DNA of 64,000 nt from Candidatus Blautia intestinigallinarum (GCA_019112635.1 DXIX01000017.1:1-64000); one strand, 5' to 3'. Positions 1 through 7,806 are shown, numbered from the stretch's first letter. A program made the numbers and translations. The notes: generated by a model from the letters alone, not told the origin.

Positions 1-183
1 CATGTATAACCTGCGTCGAATGGGCAATACTATTATCAGATAAATAATTCGACAGCAGAAAACCAGAAATTCGGACAATACAATTATACATATCTGGTTC
101 TTATCAAAGAAGATTTTTCCCCATAGACACAGAAAATTTTACGCCCTCATCTGGGTAGTACTACGTATGGTCAGATTGGTTTT

Positions 184-597
184 ATGTTTTTGGTCGTACT
201 ATTTACTTCGATCTATTTTATCTTTCACCGGTGGGATTTCAATGCGCTTCTTGCAGGAACAGAGACTGCTGCAAGTCTCGGGATTCATGTGCGACGTCTG
301 ATTTTGGCCAATATGGTTTTATGTTGTTTGGCTGCATCTACCATTGTGTCATATGTGGGACTGATTAATTTCATCGGCCTGGTAGCTCCTCATATTGTGA
401 GAAGACTTGTGGGAAATAATCATATTTATTTAATCCCGGGCGCGATTCTTGCAGGTGCATCGTTGCTTTTACTGGGAGATTTGCTCGCAAGAACGATTGT
501 TAGTCCTGTAATCTTGCCTATTGGTGCAATCACTTCTTTTCTTGGCGCACCCTTGTTTTTGTATCTGCTTTTTAAGCGGAGGAAGAGCGTATGCTGA
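184..597 (+). CDS. FecCD-family metal/siderophore ABC transporter permease, 5'-truncated
   Basis: This is the C-terminal part of a BtuC/FecCD-type membrane permease, which imports chelated iron, cobalamin or a similar metal complex with a binding protein and the ATPase encoded next door. The 137 residues hold hydrophobic helices and the family motif GLINFIGLVAPHIVRR, followed by GDLLART and the usual end of the fold. Whole members have about 330 residues, so more than half is missing. Homology (MGSTTYGQIGFMF) can be traced back only to about position 150 in the same frame; a TAG lies at 124 and the first 120 bases give no FecCD-like translation in any frame. No ribosome binding site precedes the ATG at 184. 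The gene is therefore probably a broken remnant, although the ATPase gene behind it is intact. Pseudogene status is inference. Confidence 0.75.
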   Translation: MFLVVLFTSIYFIFHRWDFNALLAGTETAASLGIHVRRLILANMVLCCLAASTIVSYVGLINFIGLVAPHIVRRLVGNNHIYLIPGAILAGASLLLLGDLLARTIVSPVILPIGAITSFLGAPLFLYLLFKRRKSVC

Positions 598-1343
598 AGG
601 TGAGAAATTTAAAATTTCATTATCCAGGCGGAGCACAGGTTCTCAAAAAAATAAATTTTGAGTTGGAAGACGGAAGATTTCTTTCTGTTCTGGGCAATAA
701 TGGGGCGGGAAAAAGTACAATGTTGAAATGTTTTAACCGCATTATTGATCCGGAAGAGGGAAGTATTTCTCTTAATGGAGAGGAAATACGCAGAATGTCG
801 ATGCGTGAAGTGGCAAAAAGAATTTCATTTGTCGCACAAGCTATTCCCAATACCCAGATGACTGTTCATGACATGGTAATGCTTGGGAGAAAACCTTATA
901 TGCAGTGGGGATTTACAGAAAATGATCACAGGATTGTTCATGAAGCAATGGAGCAGCTTGGACTGGCGGATCTGAGAGGACGCTTTTTGAATGAGTTAAG
1001 CGGCGGAGAGCGTCAGAAGGTGATGCTTGCCAGGGCGTTGGCGCAGCAACCCAAACTTTTGCTTTTAGATGAACCGACTAGTAATCTGGATCTGAGAAAT
1101 CAGTATCAGGTACTTCAGAAAGTAAAAGAAATCTGTCAAAGGACAGGGATTACAGCTGTTATGGTGATACATGATCTTAATCTTGCGCTACAGTTTTGTG
1201 ATCGATTCCTTTTGATGCGTGATGGAGAAGTATTCCGATATGGAGATGCAAGGGTAGTGGACAGAGAAGCTATATGGAAGGTCTATGGAATTCATGGTGA
1301 GACGGCAGATGTTCGGGGACGTAAAATGGTTTTAGTAGATTAA
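591..1343 (+). CDS. ABC transporter ATP-binding protein, FecE/FepC type
   Basis: Cytoplasmic ATPase of a metal-chelate importer, 250 residues, the normal length. Walker A (GNNGAGKST) is near residues 35-43, the ABC signature LSGGERQ near 136-142, Walker B with catalytic Glu (LLLLDEPTSNLD) follows, and the switch histidine lies in VIHDLNLAL. The ATG overlaps the last codons of the permease gene, and a GGAGGAAGAG ribosome binding site sits inside that gene, so the two are translationally coupled. The following FmdE-type gene suggests a link to molybdenum, tungsten or another metal, but substrate cannot be read from the ATPase. With the permease truncated, the ATPase may have no partner here. 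Confidence 0.9.
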   Translation: MLKVRNLKFHYPGGAQVLKKINFELEDGRFLSVLGNNGAGKSTMLKCFNRIIDPEEGSISLNGEEIRRMSMREVAKRISFVAQAIPNTQMTVHDMVMLGRKPYMQWGFTENDHRIVHEAMEQLGLADLRGRFLNELSGGERQKVMLARALAQQPKLLLLDEPTSNLDLRNQYQVLQKVKEICQRTGITAVMVIHDLNLALQFCDRFLLMRDGEVFRYGDARVVDREAIWKVYGIHGETADVRGRKMVLVD

Positions 1344-1442
1344 GGGAAATTTTAAGGTGATGAAAATCAGCAGAGGATGTTGATTTCGTATTGGAAAGAA
1401 AAATTTGATATGTAAACAAATGATTACAATAAGGAGAGCAAA

Positions 1443-2003
1443 ATGGAGAATAAAAAACTTTGGGAAAAATGCGTGGCTTTTCATGGCCACGAATGTGGTG
1501 GACTGACTATTGGTTATAAGGCAGCGCTTTATGCATTAAAACTTTTGGATGTTTCAAAAGGAGACTCCTCTGAAAGTCAGGGCTGTGTTTCAAAGGACGA
1601 AGAACTGGTTTGTATTGCGGAGAACGATGCTTGCGGGATTGACGCGATTCAGGTAATTTTAGGCTGCAGTGTGGGAAAAGGAAATCTTTTATTCCATATG
1701 CGTGGAAAACAGGCGTTTTCTTTTTATAACCGGAGAAATGGAAAGTCGGTGCGTTTAGTATTGCGACCTCGGCCGGGAGGAATGACGCGGGCGGAATCTT
1801 TTGCATATTACCAGGCATTAAAACCAGAAGAGATGTTTGAGGTAAAAGATACCAAATTAGCATTGCCAAAAGGAGCCAAAATTTTCAGATCGATGGCCTG
1901 CAGTCGATGCGGGGAGATAACGTCTGAAAATATGATAAGAATACAGGGAGATGAAATTCTTTGTTTGGATTGCTATGAAGAATACAATCGGTTTTCTGTG
2001 TAA
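1443..2003 (+). CDS. FmdE-family protein with C-terminal zinc ribbon
   Basis: 186 residues resembling the FmdE family, named after a protein co-encoded with tungsten formylmethanofuran dehydrogenase. The N-terminal signature FHGHECGG lies at residues 13-20, with conserved cysteines in CVSKDEELVCIAENDACGID and the later GKG motif. The C-terminus has a four-cysteine ribbon (CSRCGE ... CLDCYE), the usual FmdE domain arrangement in bacteria. Family members often neighbour FecBCD-type ABC transporters and molybdoenzymes, and a metal-binding or metal-sensing role is assumed; the exact function is unknown. It follows the ABC ATPase after 99 bases and has an AAGGAGAG ribosome binding site. Confidence 0.85.
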   Translation: MENKKLWEKCVAFHGHECGGLTIGYKAALYALKLLDVSKGDSSESQGCVSKDEELVCIAENDACGIDAIQVILGCSVGKGNLLFHMRGKQAFSFYNRRNGKSVRLVLRPRPGGMTRAESFAYYQALKPEEMFEVKDTKLALPKGAKIFRSMACSRCGEITSENMIRIQGDEILCLDCYEEYNRFSV

Positions 2004-2111
2004 GGAAATAAAGATCTTAGTTGCAAAGTCTGCGGTGACAGAGGTATTATTAATATTAGTAAACTTAATAAGATGAGGAAATGCTTCTCACATATTGAAA
2101 GGAGAGAGAGG

Positions 2112-2624
2112 ATGGAATTTTCAGATGTAATTAAGGAACGCTATTCTTGTAAAAAATTTGATGGACGACAGATTGAAAAAGAACAGTTAGAATCTATTTT
2201 GGAGGCAGGAAGGTTGGCACCTACAGCGAAGAATCTTCAGGAACAGAAGATTTATGTGGTTCAAAGTGAAGAAGGACTGGCTAAGATTGACCGGGTGACT
2301 CCGTGCCGCTATGGAGCTCCGACAGTTCTCATTGTTGCCTTTGACAAAGATAATGTGTTCGTCTATCCGGGGGAAAAGAGAAATTCAGGCATCGAGGATG
2401 CCACGATTGTAGCCACCCATATGATACTTGCAGCAAAAAATGCAGGGGTTGACAGTTGTTGGTTGAACCGTTTGGATCCTGATGAAGTGGCAAGAGAATT
2501 TGCTCTGCCTGAGAATGAAGAAGTTCTCATGTTGATGGATCTTGGGTTTGCCGCGAAGGATGCAGGGCCTCTTGGACCACATGGCCAGCGGAAAGCTCTC
2601 TCTGAGACAGTTCGATACCTTTGA
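2112..2624 (+). CDS. Nitroreductase family protein (FMN oxidoreductase)
   Basis: An FMN-dependent NAD(P)H oxidoreductase of the nitroreductase superfamily, 170 residues, at the small end of the family. It starts with the typical FSDVIKERYSCKKFD segment, has the GRLAPTAKNLQ FMN-binding stretch, and the later GFAAKDAGPLGPHGQRK segment where members usually have the G-x-P region. The ATG at 2112 is preferred over one at 2073 because AAAGGAGAGAG directly precedes it and the family begins there. The physiological substrate cannot be predicted. It appears to be a single-gene unit. Confidence 0.88.
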   Translation: MEFSDVIKERYSCKKFDGRQIEKEQLESILEAGRLAPTAKNLQEQKIYVVQSEEGLAKIDRVTPCRYGAPTVLIVAFDKDNVFVYPGEKRNSGIEDATIVATHMILAAKNAGVDSCWLNRLDPDEVAREFALPENEEVLMLMDLGFAAKDAGPLGPHGQRKALSETVRYL

Positions 2625-2681
2625 TCCTTGTTTATATGCGCTGGTATCTGTTTTGTGCATACTGTAAGTAGAGAAAAATGA

Positions 2682-2735
2682 TCTGGTGCGGATAAGGAAG
2701 CAAACGAAAAAATACGCAGAGATTCGCACCAGAAA
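2682..2735. repeat. Dispersed inverted-repeat element, copy 1
   Basis: In the 330-base gap between the nitroreductase and DUF5714 genes. TCTGGTGCG (2682-2690) is the exact reverse complement of CGCACCAGA (2725-2733). The right arm with flanks, AGAGATTCGCACCAGAAA at 2718-2735, recurs base for base at 11946-11963, where a matching left arm also exists. It could be a small mobile or regulatory repeat. The rest of the gap is AT-rich apart from the terminator at 2787. Confidence 0.6.
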
Positions 2736-2786
2736 TTTAAAAAAGAGAAGGAATGGAAAGAATTATAGTATTATATTTTCTGAATA

Positions 2787-2812
2787 GTCATCTCGTACGA
2801 GGTGGCTTTTTA
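2787..2812 (+). terminator. Rho-independent terminator-like hairpin
   Basis: GTCATCTC and GAGGTGGC pair (with G-T wobbles) around a GTAC loop and are followed by TTTTTAT. It lies downstream of the nitroreductase gene and probably ends its transcript. Confidence 0.6.
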
Positions 2813-2954
2813 TATTCATAATATTGTGGAAAAAGAAAAAAGTTTTAAAAATTGGAAAAGATGTGTCAGGAATTAAGAGAATTGAAACTTATTGAAGATA
2901 TTTGGTATAATCAGGAAAAAGAGAACAGATAAAGAGTAAAGAAAAGGTGAATTT

Positions 2955-3674
2955 ATGGGTGAGGAATGTTTGATATGTAAGGCACCTCTGGAATATCTGA
3001 AAGAAGATATAGAAATGGAGTGTGAGTTGTGCCATAAGAAAGAAATGAGTAAGACCAGATGCCAAAATGGGCATTATGTATGTAATGCGTGTCACATGCA
3101 GGGGATCGACAGTCTTATGGGGATGTGTTTACAGGAGATGTCGGGAAATCCAATAGAAATTCTCAATAAGATGATGGCAATGCCATTTTGTCATATGCAT
3201 GGACCGGAACACCATATTATGGTGGGCATGGCGCTTCTGACAGCATACAAAAATTGTGGAGGAAAGCTGGATTTTGAGAAAGCATTGATTGAAATGTATC
3301 GAAGAGGACAGTCAGTGCCTGGGGGAGCCTGTGGCTTTTGGGGAGCCTGTGGGGCTGGGATTAGTACGGGGATGTTTCTTTCGATTGTGACAGAGTCCAC
3401 ACCTTTGGGCAGAGAAAATTTTGGACTTTCTCATAAAATGACTGCTCGTGCATTGGATGCCATTGGTGAGATTGGAGGTCCTAGGTGTTGTAAAAGGGAC
3501 TCTTACCTCTCAATCCTTCAGGCGATAACCTTTGTAAAAGAAAACTTGGGAATTGAGATGGAACAATCTAGAATTGTATGTTCTCATAGCAGTGAAAACA
3601 ATCAGTGTTTGGGAAAGAAATGCCCTTTTTTTGAAAAAAAGAAAAAAACTGTTGACTCCTACGTTGCGTCATAG
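2955..3674 (+). CDS. DUF5714-type cysteine-rich protein
   Basis: 239 residues of unknown biochemical function. The N-terminus carries cysteine pairs suited to metal binding (Cys5/Cys8, Cys23/Cys26, then CQNGHYVCNACH), and the body has GGACGFWGACGAG and GGPRCCKR, which match what I recall of the clostridial DUF5714 family. The C-terminus is again cysteine-rich (CSHSSENNQCLGKKC). An AAAAGGTG ribosome binding site precedes the ATG. The last codons overlap a MerR-type promoter with a 19-base spacer belonging to a deleted downstream gene, so the C-terminal residues TVDSYVAS are probably encoded by fused foreign sequence and may not be native. Confidence 0.75.
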   Translation: MGEECLICKAPLEYLKEDIEMECELCHKKEMSKTRCQNGHYVCNACHMQGIDSLMGMCLQEMSGNPIEILNKMMAMPFCHMHGPEHHIMVGMALLTAYKNCGGKLDFEKALIEMYRRGQSVPGGACGFWGACGAGISTGMFLSIVTESTPLGRENFGLSHKMTARALDAIGEIGGPRCCKRDSYLSILQAITFVKENLGIEMEQSRIVCSHSSENNQCLGKKCPFFEKKKKTVDSYVAS

Positions 3675-3682
3675 TTTATGCT
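3652..3682 (+). promoter_or_regulatory. MerR-type promoter with 19-bp spacer
   Basis: TTGACT (3652-3657) and TATGCT (3677-3682) are separated by exactly 19 bases, the overlong spacing typical of MerR-regulated promoters. The spacer holds an imperfect dyad, ACTCCTACG-TTG-CGTCATAGT (6 of 9 positions). It overlaps the 3' end of the DUF5714 gene and lies directly before the remnant of a TipAS-type MerR gene, as expected for an autoregulated MerR regulator. It may now drive the VOC gene downstream. Confidence 0.65.
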
Positions 3683-3684
3683 GT

Positions 3685-3759
3685 GAATACAATCGTTTTG
3701 GTGGAGAAGGAACGGCTGAATTTGTTACAGAGGCAATTCGTATCTATTGTGGAAAATAA
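3685..3759 (+). pseudogene. Remnant of MerR/TipAS regulator (last 24 codons)
   Basis: Reading in the frame that ends at TAA 3757-3759 gives EYNRFGGEGTAEFVTEAI followed by RIYCGK. This matches the conserved C-terminal end of the TipAS effector-binding domain of MerR-family regulators, from memory of that family. No start codon, helix-turn-helix or remaining TipAS sequence is present, and the fragment begins three bases after the -10 box of the MerR-type promoter. An internal deletion of almost the whole gene explains this arrangement. Confidence 0.6.
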
Positions 3760-3805
3760 AAGATATTTTTGGAAAAAAAGGTAAACAGATGGGAGTGAGA
3801 GATAA

Positions 3806-4168
3806 ATGAAACTGAAGAATGTATTGATTGTAGTGGAGGACATCGAGAAATCCAAACAGTTTTACCATGATCTTTTTGGACTTGAGACGGTTTTAGATTA
3901 TGAAGGAAATATGATTTTGACAGAGGGGCTTGTACTTCAAGAGAAAAAAATATGGAAAGATTTTCTTGGAAAAGAGATTATCCATGAGAATAATTCCTGT
4001 GAATTATATTTTGAAGAACAACAGATTGAAAAGTTTGTGGAAAAACTTGAAAAATTATATCCATCAATTCATTATGTAAATCGGTTGATGACACATAGCT
4101 GGGGACAAAAAGTGATTCGTTTTTATGATTTGGATGGAAACTTGATTGAAGTGGGAACTCCCGTGTGA
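3806..4168 (+). CDS. VOC-family (glyoxalase/bleomycin resistance-like) protein
   Basis: A 120-residue vicinal-oxygen-chelate fold protein. It opens with LKNVLIVVEDIEKSKQFYHDLFGLE, the standard first beta-alpha unit, and closes with VIRFYDLDGNLIEVG, the usual last strand pair with a metal-ligand Glu. Members act as lyases, dioxygenases or drug-binding proteins, and the specific activity is not predictable. A purine-rich GGGAGTGAGAG precedes the ATG. Transcription may come from the MerR-type promoter at 3652. The disrupted amidohydrolase gene begins 28 bases downstream, which suggests a shared transcript. Confidence 0.85.
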   Translation: MKLKNVLIVVEDIEKSKQFYHDLFGLETVLDYEGNMILTEGLVLQEKKIWKDFLGKEIIHENNSCELYFEEQQIEKFVEKLEKLYPSIHYVNRLMTHSWGQKVIRFYDLDGNLIEVGTPV

Positions 4169-4196
4169 AAATTTTTTTGAAGGAGGTTTTAAAATT

Positions 4197-5245
4197 ATGA
4201 TTATTGACTGTCATTCTCATCATATCAGTGCACCTTATAATACAAATTATTTATCATGGGTGAAACAAACGGGACATGAAGATTATGGACCAGTTATTTA
4301 TGGAATAATCCTGTATTTGAAGATATGGAGAAACGACTTGAGGTTATGAAACAGTATGGAATTGATTATTCTGTGATTACTTATAGTGCCAATACAGTTC
4401 AGATCATCGATAGTGCCGTTGATAAGACTCATTCGAAAGCTGAAGTAGTTTCAGATTTAAATCGCAGGACACAGGAACTTGTCTCGGCTTATCGGGAAAA
4501 GATTGGTGCAACTGCGTGGATTGATTTGCGATTGGGAGATTCAGTTTTGAAGGAGATGGAAGCTACTTCTGATTGGGTGCTGGGATATTCTGTTTTGACT
4601 GGTTATATTGTAAAAGGACAGTTCAAGATGTTAGATGCACCGGAATTTATTCCATTTTGGCAAAAAGCAGCGGAACTGGGAAAACCTATTTTTATTCACT
4701 TCAGTAGTCGATATTCTGCTGGTGATGTGGGAAATGCTATGCCTGGTTATATGAATGATTCAATGCTCCATGCAGGAATGGGTCAACTTGTGGAAAATAC
4801 CTTATGTTTGAGCAGGTTGGTTTTGAGTGGGGTTTTCGACCGATACCCATCTTTGAAGGTAGTTATGGGGCAGCTTGGAGGTATGTATCCTTTTATGCTG
4901 GAACGTTTTCAGATGCTCTATAATATGCATCTGAATGGAGCGACAGCAAAAGGAATCTGTGTGACGGATTTAAAAAATGCGGCAGCTTTTATGAGAAATT
5001 ATAAAAATTACACAGATAATATATATGTGGATACACATTCTATGAGTGAATGTGCGATTCGCTGTGCAGCAGAAATTATAGGGACAGATAAAATTTTATT
5101 TGGTTCGGATCTTCCAATTACACCGGCTGCATGGGGAATAGAGCACGGAATTGATCAGATTGAAAATTCGAAGATGTCTCACGAGGCAAAGGAGAGAATT
5201 TTATCAAAGAACGCAGTGGATCTTTTGAATCTTTCAAACCTTTAA
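4197..5245 (+). pseudogene. Amidohydrolase (ACMSD-like fold), frameshifted
   Basis: A metal-dependent amidohydrolase/decarboxylase of the amidohydrolase_2 group, split by a frameshift. The ATG at 4197 has an excellent AAGGAGG site and begins MIIDCHSHH, containing the H-x-H metal motif. That frame runs as far as GHEDYGPVIY and then becomes nonsense. The protein continues in another frame as WNNPVFEDMEKRLEVM from about 4301 to the stop at 5245. Loss of one T (expected TATTGG, observed TATGG near 4300) fully explains the break. Downstream, IFIHFSSR and LFGSDLP match family ligand regions, but the usual AHLGG histidine is Gln (GQLGG). The frameshift could be a recent mutation or a sequencing error. 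Confidence 0.78.
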
Positions 5246-5287
5246 ATAGTAATTGGATTAGAGACAATAATTTGACCAGACAATGTG

Positions 5288-5338
5288 TTGACAAAGCAGA
5301 GAAAAGCATTTATACTAAACATATCAAAAATAATTGAT
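5288..5338 (+). promoter_or_regulatory. arsR promoter with ATCAA-N6-TTGAT operator
   Basis: A consensus vegetative promoter has TTGACA at 5288-5293, a 17-base spacer and TATACT at 5311-5316. Just downstream, ATCAA-N6-TTGAT at 5323-5338 covers the likely transcription start. The same palindrome recurs at 5708-5723 before the permease gene, so it is the probable site of the ArsR repressor. Confidence 0.8.
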
Positions 5339-5353
5339 GTGAGGTGGAGTAGT

Positions 5354-5659
5354 TTGGGAATATATCAAGAACAAGCAAAAGTTTTTAAAGCTTTTTGCGA
5401 TCCGAAACGGCTTGCAATCCTTGAGCAGCTTCGAGATGGTGAAAAGTGTGCCTGTGTTTTGCAGGAACCATTGGATTTAACACAGTCTGGCCTTTCCTAT
5501 CATATGAGAATTCTATGCGATTCTGGCATTGTCACTAGCCGCCAGGAGGGAAAATGGACACATTACCGATTGAGTCCTTCCGGTAGAAGCTATGCGATCA
5601 AGTTATTGAAAGAACTAACTACTCCAAATTCAGAAAAAGAAGATACCTGTTCTTTCTAA
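5354..5659 (+). CDS. ArsR-family winged-helix repressor
   Basis: A metal or metalloid-responsive transcriptional repressor, 101 residues. The ArsR fold is clear: FKAFCDPKRLAILEQLRDGEKCACVLQ, recognition helix region TQSGLSYHMRILCDSGIV, and the wing RQEGKWTHYRLS. The CAC in EKCACVL lies where ArsR proteins carry sensing cysteines. The TTG at 5354 is chosen because GAGGTGGAG precedes it; the upstream ATG at 5285 overlaps the -35 box of the gene's own promoter. Two identical operator palindromes, one over its own start site and one before the permease, indicate autorepression and co-control of the permease-thioredoxin pair. Confidence 0.9.
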   Translation: MGIYQEQAKVFKAFCDPKRLAILEQLRDGEKCACVLQEPLDLTQSGLSYHMRILCDSGIVTSRQEGKWTHYRLSPSGRSYAIKLLKELTTPNSEKEDTCSF

Positions 5660-5666
5660 GACCAGT

Positions 5667-5692
5667 AAACGCCATCAGATTGGGTGGCGTTT
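5667..5692 (+). terminator. Terminator-like hairpin after arsR
   Basis: AAACGCCA and TGGCGTTT form a perfect 8-bp stem around a 10-base loop, followed by a short T-rich run (CTTT). It could attenuate read-through from arsR into the permease gene. Confidence 0.6.
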
Positions 5693-5707
5693 CTTTGAAG
5701 AAAACAT

Positions 5708-5723
5708 ATCAAATTATTTTGAT
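5708..5723 (+). promoter_or_regulatory. Second ArsR operator before permease gene
   Basis: ATCAA-N6-TTGAT, the same palindrome as at 5323-5338 with conserved flanks (ACAT before, GT after). It precedes a possible -10 (TATGCT, 5728-5733). No convincing -35 box was found. Confidence 0.65.
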
Positions 5724-5756
5724 GTAATATGCTAAATGAAAAAGAGAGGGTCTTGT

Positions 5757-6758
5757 ATGAAAATCGGGGAATTCGTTCAAAATCAGGTGCTTGGAATGAA
5801 GTGGCTCAATGAAATTATAGGACAGAGTCTTTTGAAATTAGGTGTAGATATTAATGACAGAATTGGCGGAAGTATTCAGTTTTTTATTTATGATGTTTTA
5901 AAAATTACTATATTGCTTTGTGTCTTGATTTTTGTAATTTCATATATACAAAGTTATTTTCCTCCAGAGCGCAGCAAACGTATTTTGGGACATTTTCGAG
6001 GAATTTGGGCGAATATCGTAGCGGCATTGTTGGGAACAGTAACTCCATTTTGTTCCTGTTCATCTATTCCCTTGTTTATTGGTTTTACAAGTGCGGGGCT
6101 TCCGCTGGGGGTTACTTTTTCCTTTTTGATTTCATCGCCGATGGTTGATCTAGGTAGTCTTATTTTGCTTATGAGTATTTTTGGAACAAAAGTAGCGGTA
6201 ATTTATGTTGTATTTGGGCTATTTATTGCAGTTTTGGGTGGTATGATTATTGAGAAACTTCATATGGAAAAGTATATTGAGAATTTTGTCCTTTCTTCCA
6301 GTTGTGTTGATATTGAATCCCCGGATTTGAGAATACAAGAACGGATGATTTATGCAAAAGAGCAGACTTTGGGCACATTTAAGAAAGTGTTTCCTTATAT
6401 TCTGGTGGGGGTTGGTATTGGTGCATGGATTCATAATTGGATACCAGAAAGTTGGATTGAGATGATTCTTGGCAGCAGTAATCCTTTTGGGGTAATTTTG
6501 GCAACTTTTGTTGGAATTCCAATGTATGCAGATATTTTTGGCACAATTCCTGTTGCGGAGGCTTTGCTTTCTAAAGGCGCTCAGCTTGGTACAGTTCTTT
6601 CTTTTATGATGGCGGTTACTACACTGTCTCTTCCTTCATTAATTATGTTGCGAAAGGCTGTTAAGCCCAAACTGTTAATATTGTTTGTTAGCGTTTGTAC
6701 GATTGGTATTATTATGGTGGGATATTTGTTTAATATATTTCAATTTATTTTAGTTTAG
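5757..6758 (+). CDS. DUF318/ArsP-type permease (UPF0718)
   Basis: An integral membrane permease of the DUF318 family, 333 residues, related to ArsP organoarsenical exporters and to other permeases found with small thioredoxins. The sequence shows about eight hydrophobic helices in two halves, and the diagnostic motif TPFCSCSSIPLFIGF near residues 95-110 with its cysteine pair, followed by GLPLGVTFSFLISSP. The second half repeats the pattern (GIPMYADIFGTIPVAEAL). The ATG at 5757 follows GAGAGGG at good spacing and is preferred over 5736. It is controlled by the ArsR operator upstream and followed after 11 bases by a thioredoxin-like gene. Efflux of a metalloid or thiol-reactive species is inference. 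Confidence 0.88.
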   Translation: MKIGEFVQNQVLGMKWLNEIIGQSLLKLGVDINDRIGGSIQFFIYDVLKITILLCVLIFVISYIQSYFPPERSKRILGHFRGIWANIVAALLGTVTPFCSCSSIPLFIGFTSAGLPLGVTFSFLISSPMVDLGSLILLMSIFGTKVAVIYVVFGLFIAVLGGMIIEKLHMEKYIENFVLSSSCVDIESPDLRIQERMIYAKEQTLGTFKKVFPYILVGVGIGAWIHNWIPESWIEMILGSSNPFGVILATFVGIPMYADIFGTIPVAEALLSKGAQLGTVLSFMMAVTTLSLPSLIMLRKAVKPKLLILFVSVCTIGIIMVGYLFNIFQFILV

Positions 6759-6769
6759 GAGGGATTTTT

Positions 6770-7108
6770 ATGGTATTGTTTCGTAAGAAAAAAGAAAAGC
6801 AAAAAGATTATTGTGAATATGGGAATATATCCGAAAAAATGCCGCAGGCAGAGAAAATGATTTTTAGCGTAAAGGTATTAGGATCAGGATGTGAAAAATG
6901 TAATGCATTGGAAAAAGCAGTATGTGGTGCTCTTATAGAATTAAACGTAGATATAGCCATTGAACATGTGACAGATTTTGCGCAGATTGCAGCATATGGA
7001 GTTATGACAACACCAGCACTTGTGGTTAACGATCATGTAATATCTTATGGAAAAGTTTTGAAAAAAGAAGAGGTTAAGATTCTGCTTCAAAAGTTTGCAA
7101 ATAGGTAG
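6770..7108 (+). CDS. Thioredoxin-like redox-active disulfide protein
   Basis: 112 residues with a lysine-rich N-terminal extension of about 30 residues and then a small thioredoxin-3-type domain. The active site is GCEKC in VLGSGCEKCNALEK, and the cis-proline loop is MTTPALVVND. This family is commonly paired with DUF318 permeases and ArsR regulators, and the gene lies 11 bases behind the permease with its own AGGAGGG site, so all three form one functional unit. A likely role is redox delivery of a metalloid or sulfur species to the permease; that is inference. Confidence 0.87.
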   Translation: MVLFRKKKEKQKDYCEYGNISEKMPQAEKMIFSVKVLGSGCEKCNALEKAVCGALIELNVDIAIEHVTDFAQIAAYGVMTTPALVVNDHVISYGKVLKKEEVKILLQKFANR

Positions 7109-7289
7109 AATCCGTTTTCTGAAATGAAATCTTTTATAGCTTGCAAGGACTTTTCTCGTTATTCAACTGTCAAACTCTTGGGTAATTCAAATATGACACA
7201 AAAGAGTCTATCCTTGCTTTTTAAATATTCAGTTGTAACACCTGTATTGTAATCCTACATTCTACTTTCTTTACAAGGAATATAGTGGC

Positions 7290-7318
7290 TTGACAAATAT
7301 CCGGAATCGGACTATACT
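7290..7318 (+). promoter_or_regulatory. Vegetative promoter of the marR-type gene
   Basis: TTGACA (7290-7295), a 17-base spacer and TATACT (7313-7318), upstream of the regulator at 7359. The rest of the 250-base gap is AT-rich without other clear features. Confidence 0.78.
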
Positions 7319-7358
7319 ATATCTGCTGTGGATTCAGTTGATATAGGGAGGGATTGGG

Positions 7359-7799
7359 ATGAAATCAGAGAGAAGAAAGATTTTTGAAGCCATTAATCGA
7401 CAATTGAAAATGTTGTCGGCCATATACCATCAAGTTGCGAATCAACATGGCATTTCTGATACGGAATTATGGATTTGGTATGCCCTTTTTACTTTGGATG
7501 GAGACCAATCGCAGCAGAGCATTTGTGATTTGTGGTCGCTTCCTAAACAGACTGTTAATTCTGTGGTCTCCGGTATGATAAAGAAAGGATATGTTTATTT
7601 GGAGAGTGTTCCAGGGACACGTAACAAAAAAGCAATTCGTTTGACAGAAGAAGGACAAAAATTTGGTGAACAGGTAGTTCACCGTATTTGTGAGGCAGAA
7701 CAGCAATTACTTGACAGTATATCTCCTGAAGAGGAGCGAATCTGTATGGAATTGTTTTCAAAATATGTTACGATTTTAAGTAAGGCAATCGAAGAATAG
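7359..7799 (+). CDS. MarR-family transcriptional regulator
   Basis: 146 residues with the MarR winged-helix arrangement: an N-terminal dimer helix, DLWSLPKQTVNSVVSGMIKKGYV as the helix-turn-helix, and the wing with RNKKAIRLTEEGQKF. These proteins usually repress an adjacent efflux pump or stress gene in response to phenolic or drug ligands. AGGGAGG lies before the ATG. The gene is closed off by its own promoter and terminator, and no transporter is next to it, so its target is not evident here. Confidence 0.9.
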   Translation: MKSERRKIFEAINRQLKMLSAIYHQVANQHGISDTELWIWYALFTLDGDQSQQSICDLWSLPKQTVNSVVSGMIKKGYVYLESVPGTRNKKAIRLTEEGQKFGEQVVHRICEAEQQLLDSISPEEERICMELFSKYVTILSKAIEE

Positions 7800-7806
7800 A
7801 TTTATC

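Noticed and set aside
1-120. 5' half of the FecCD permease in another frame
   Set aside because: All three frames were read and none gave hydrophobic or family-like sequence.
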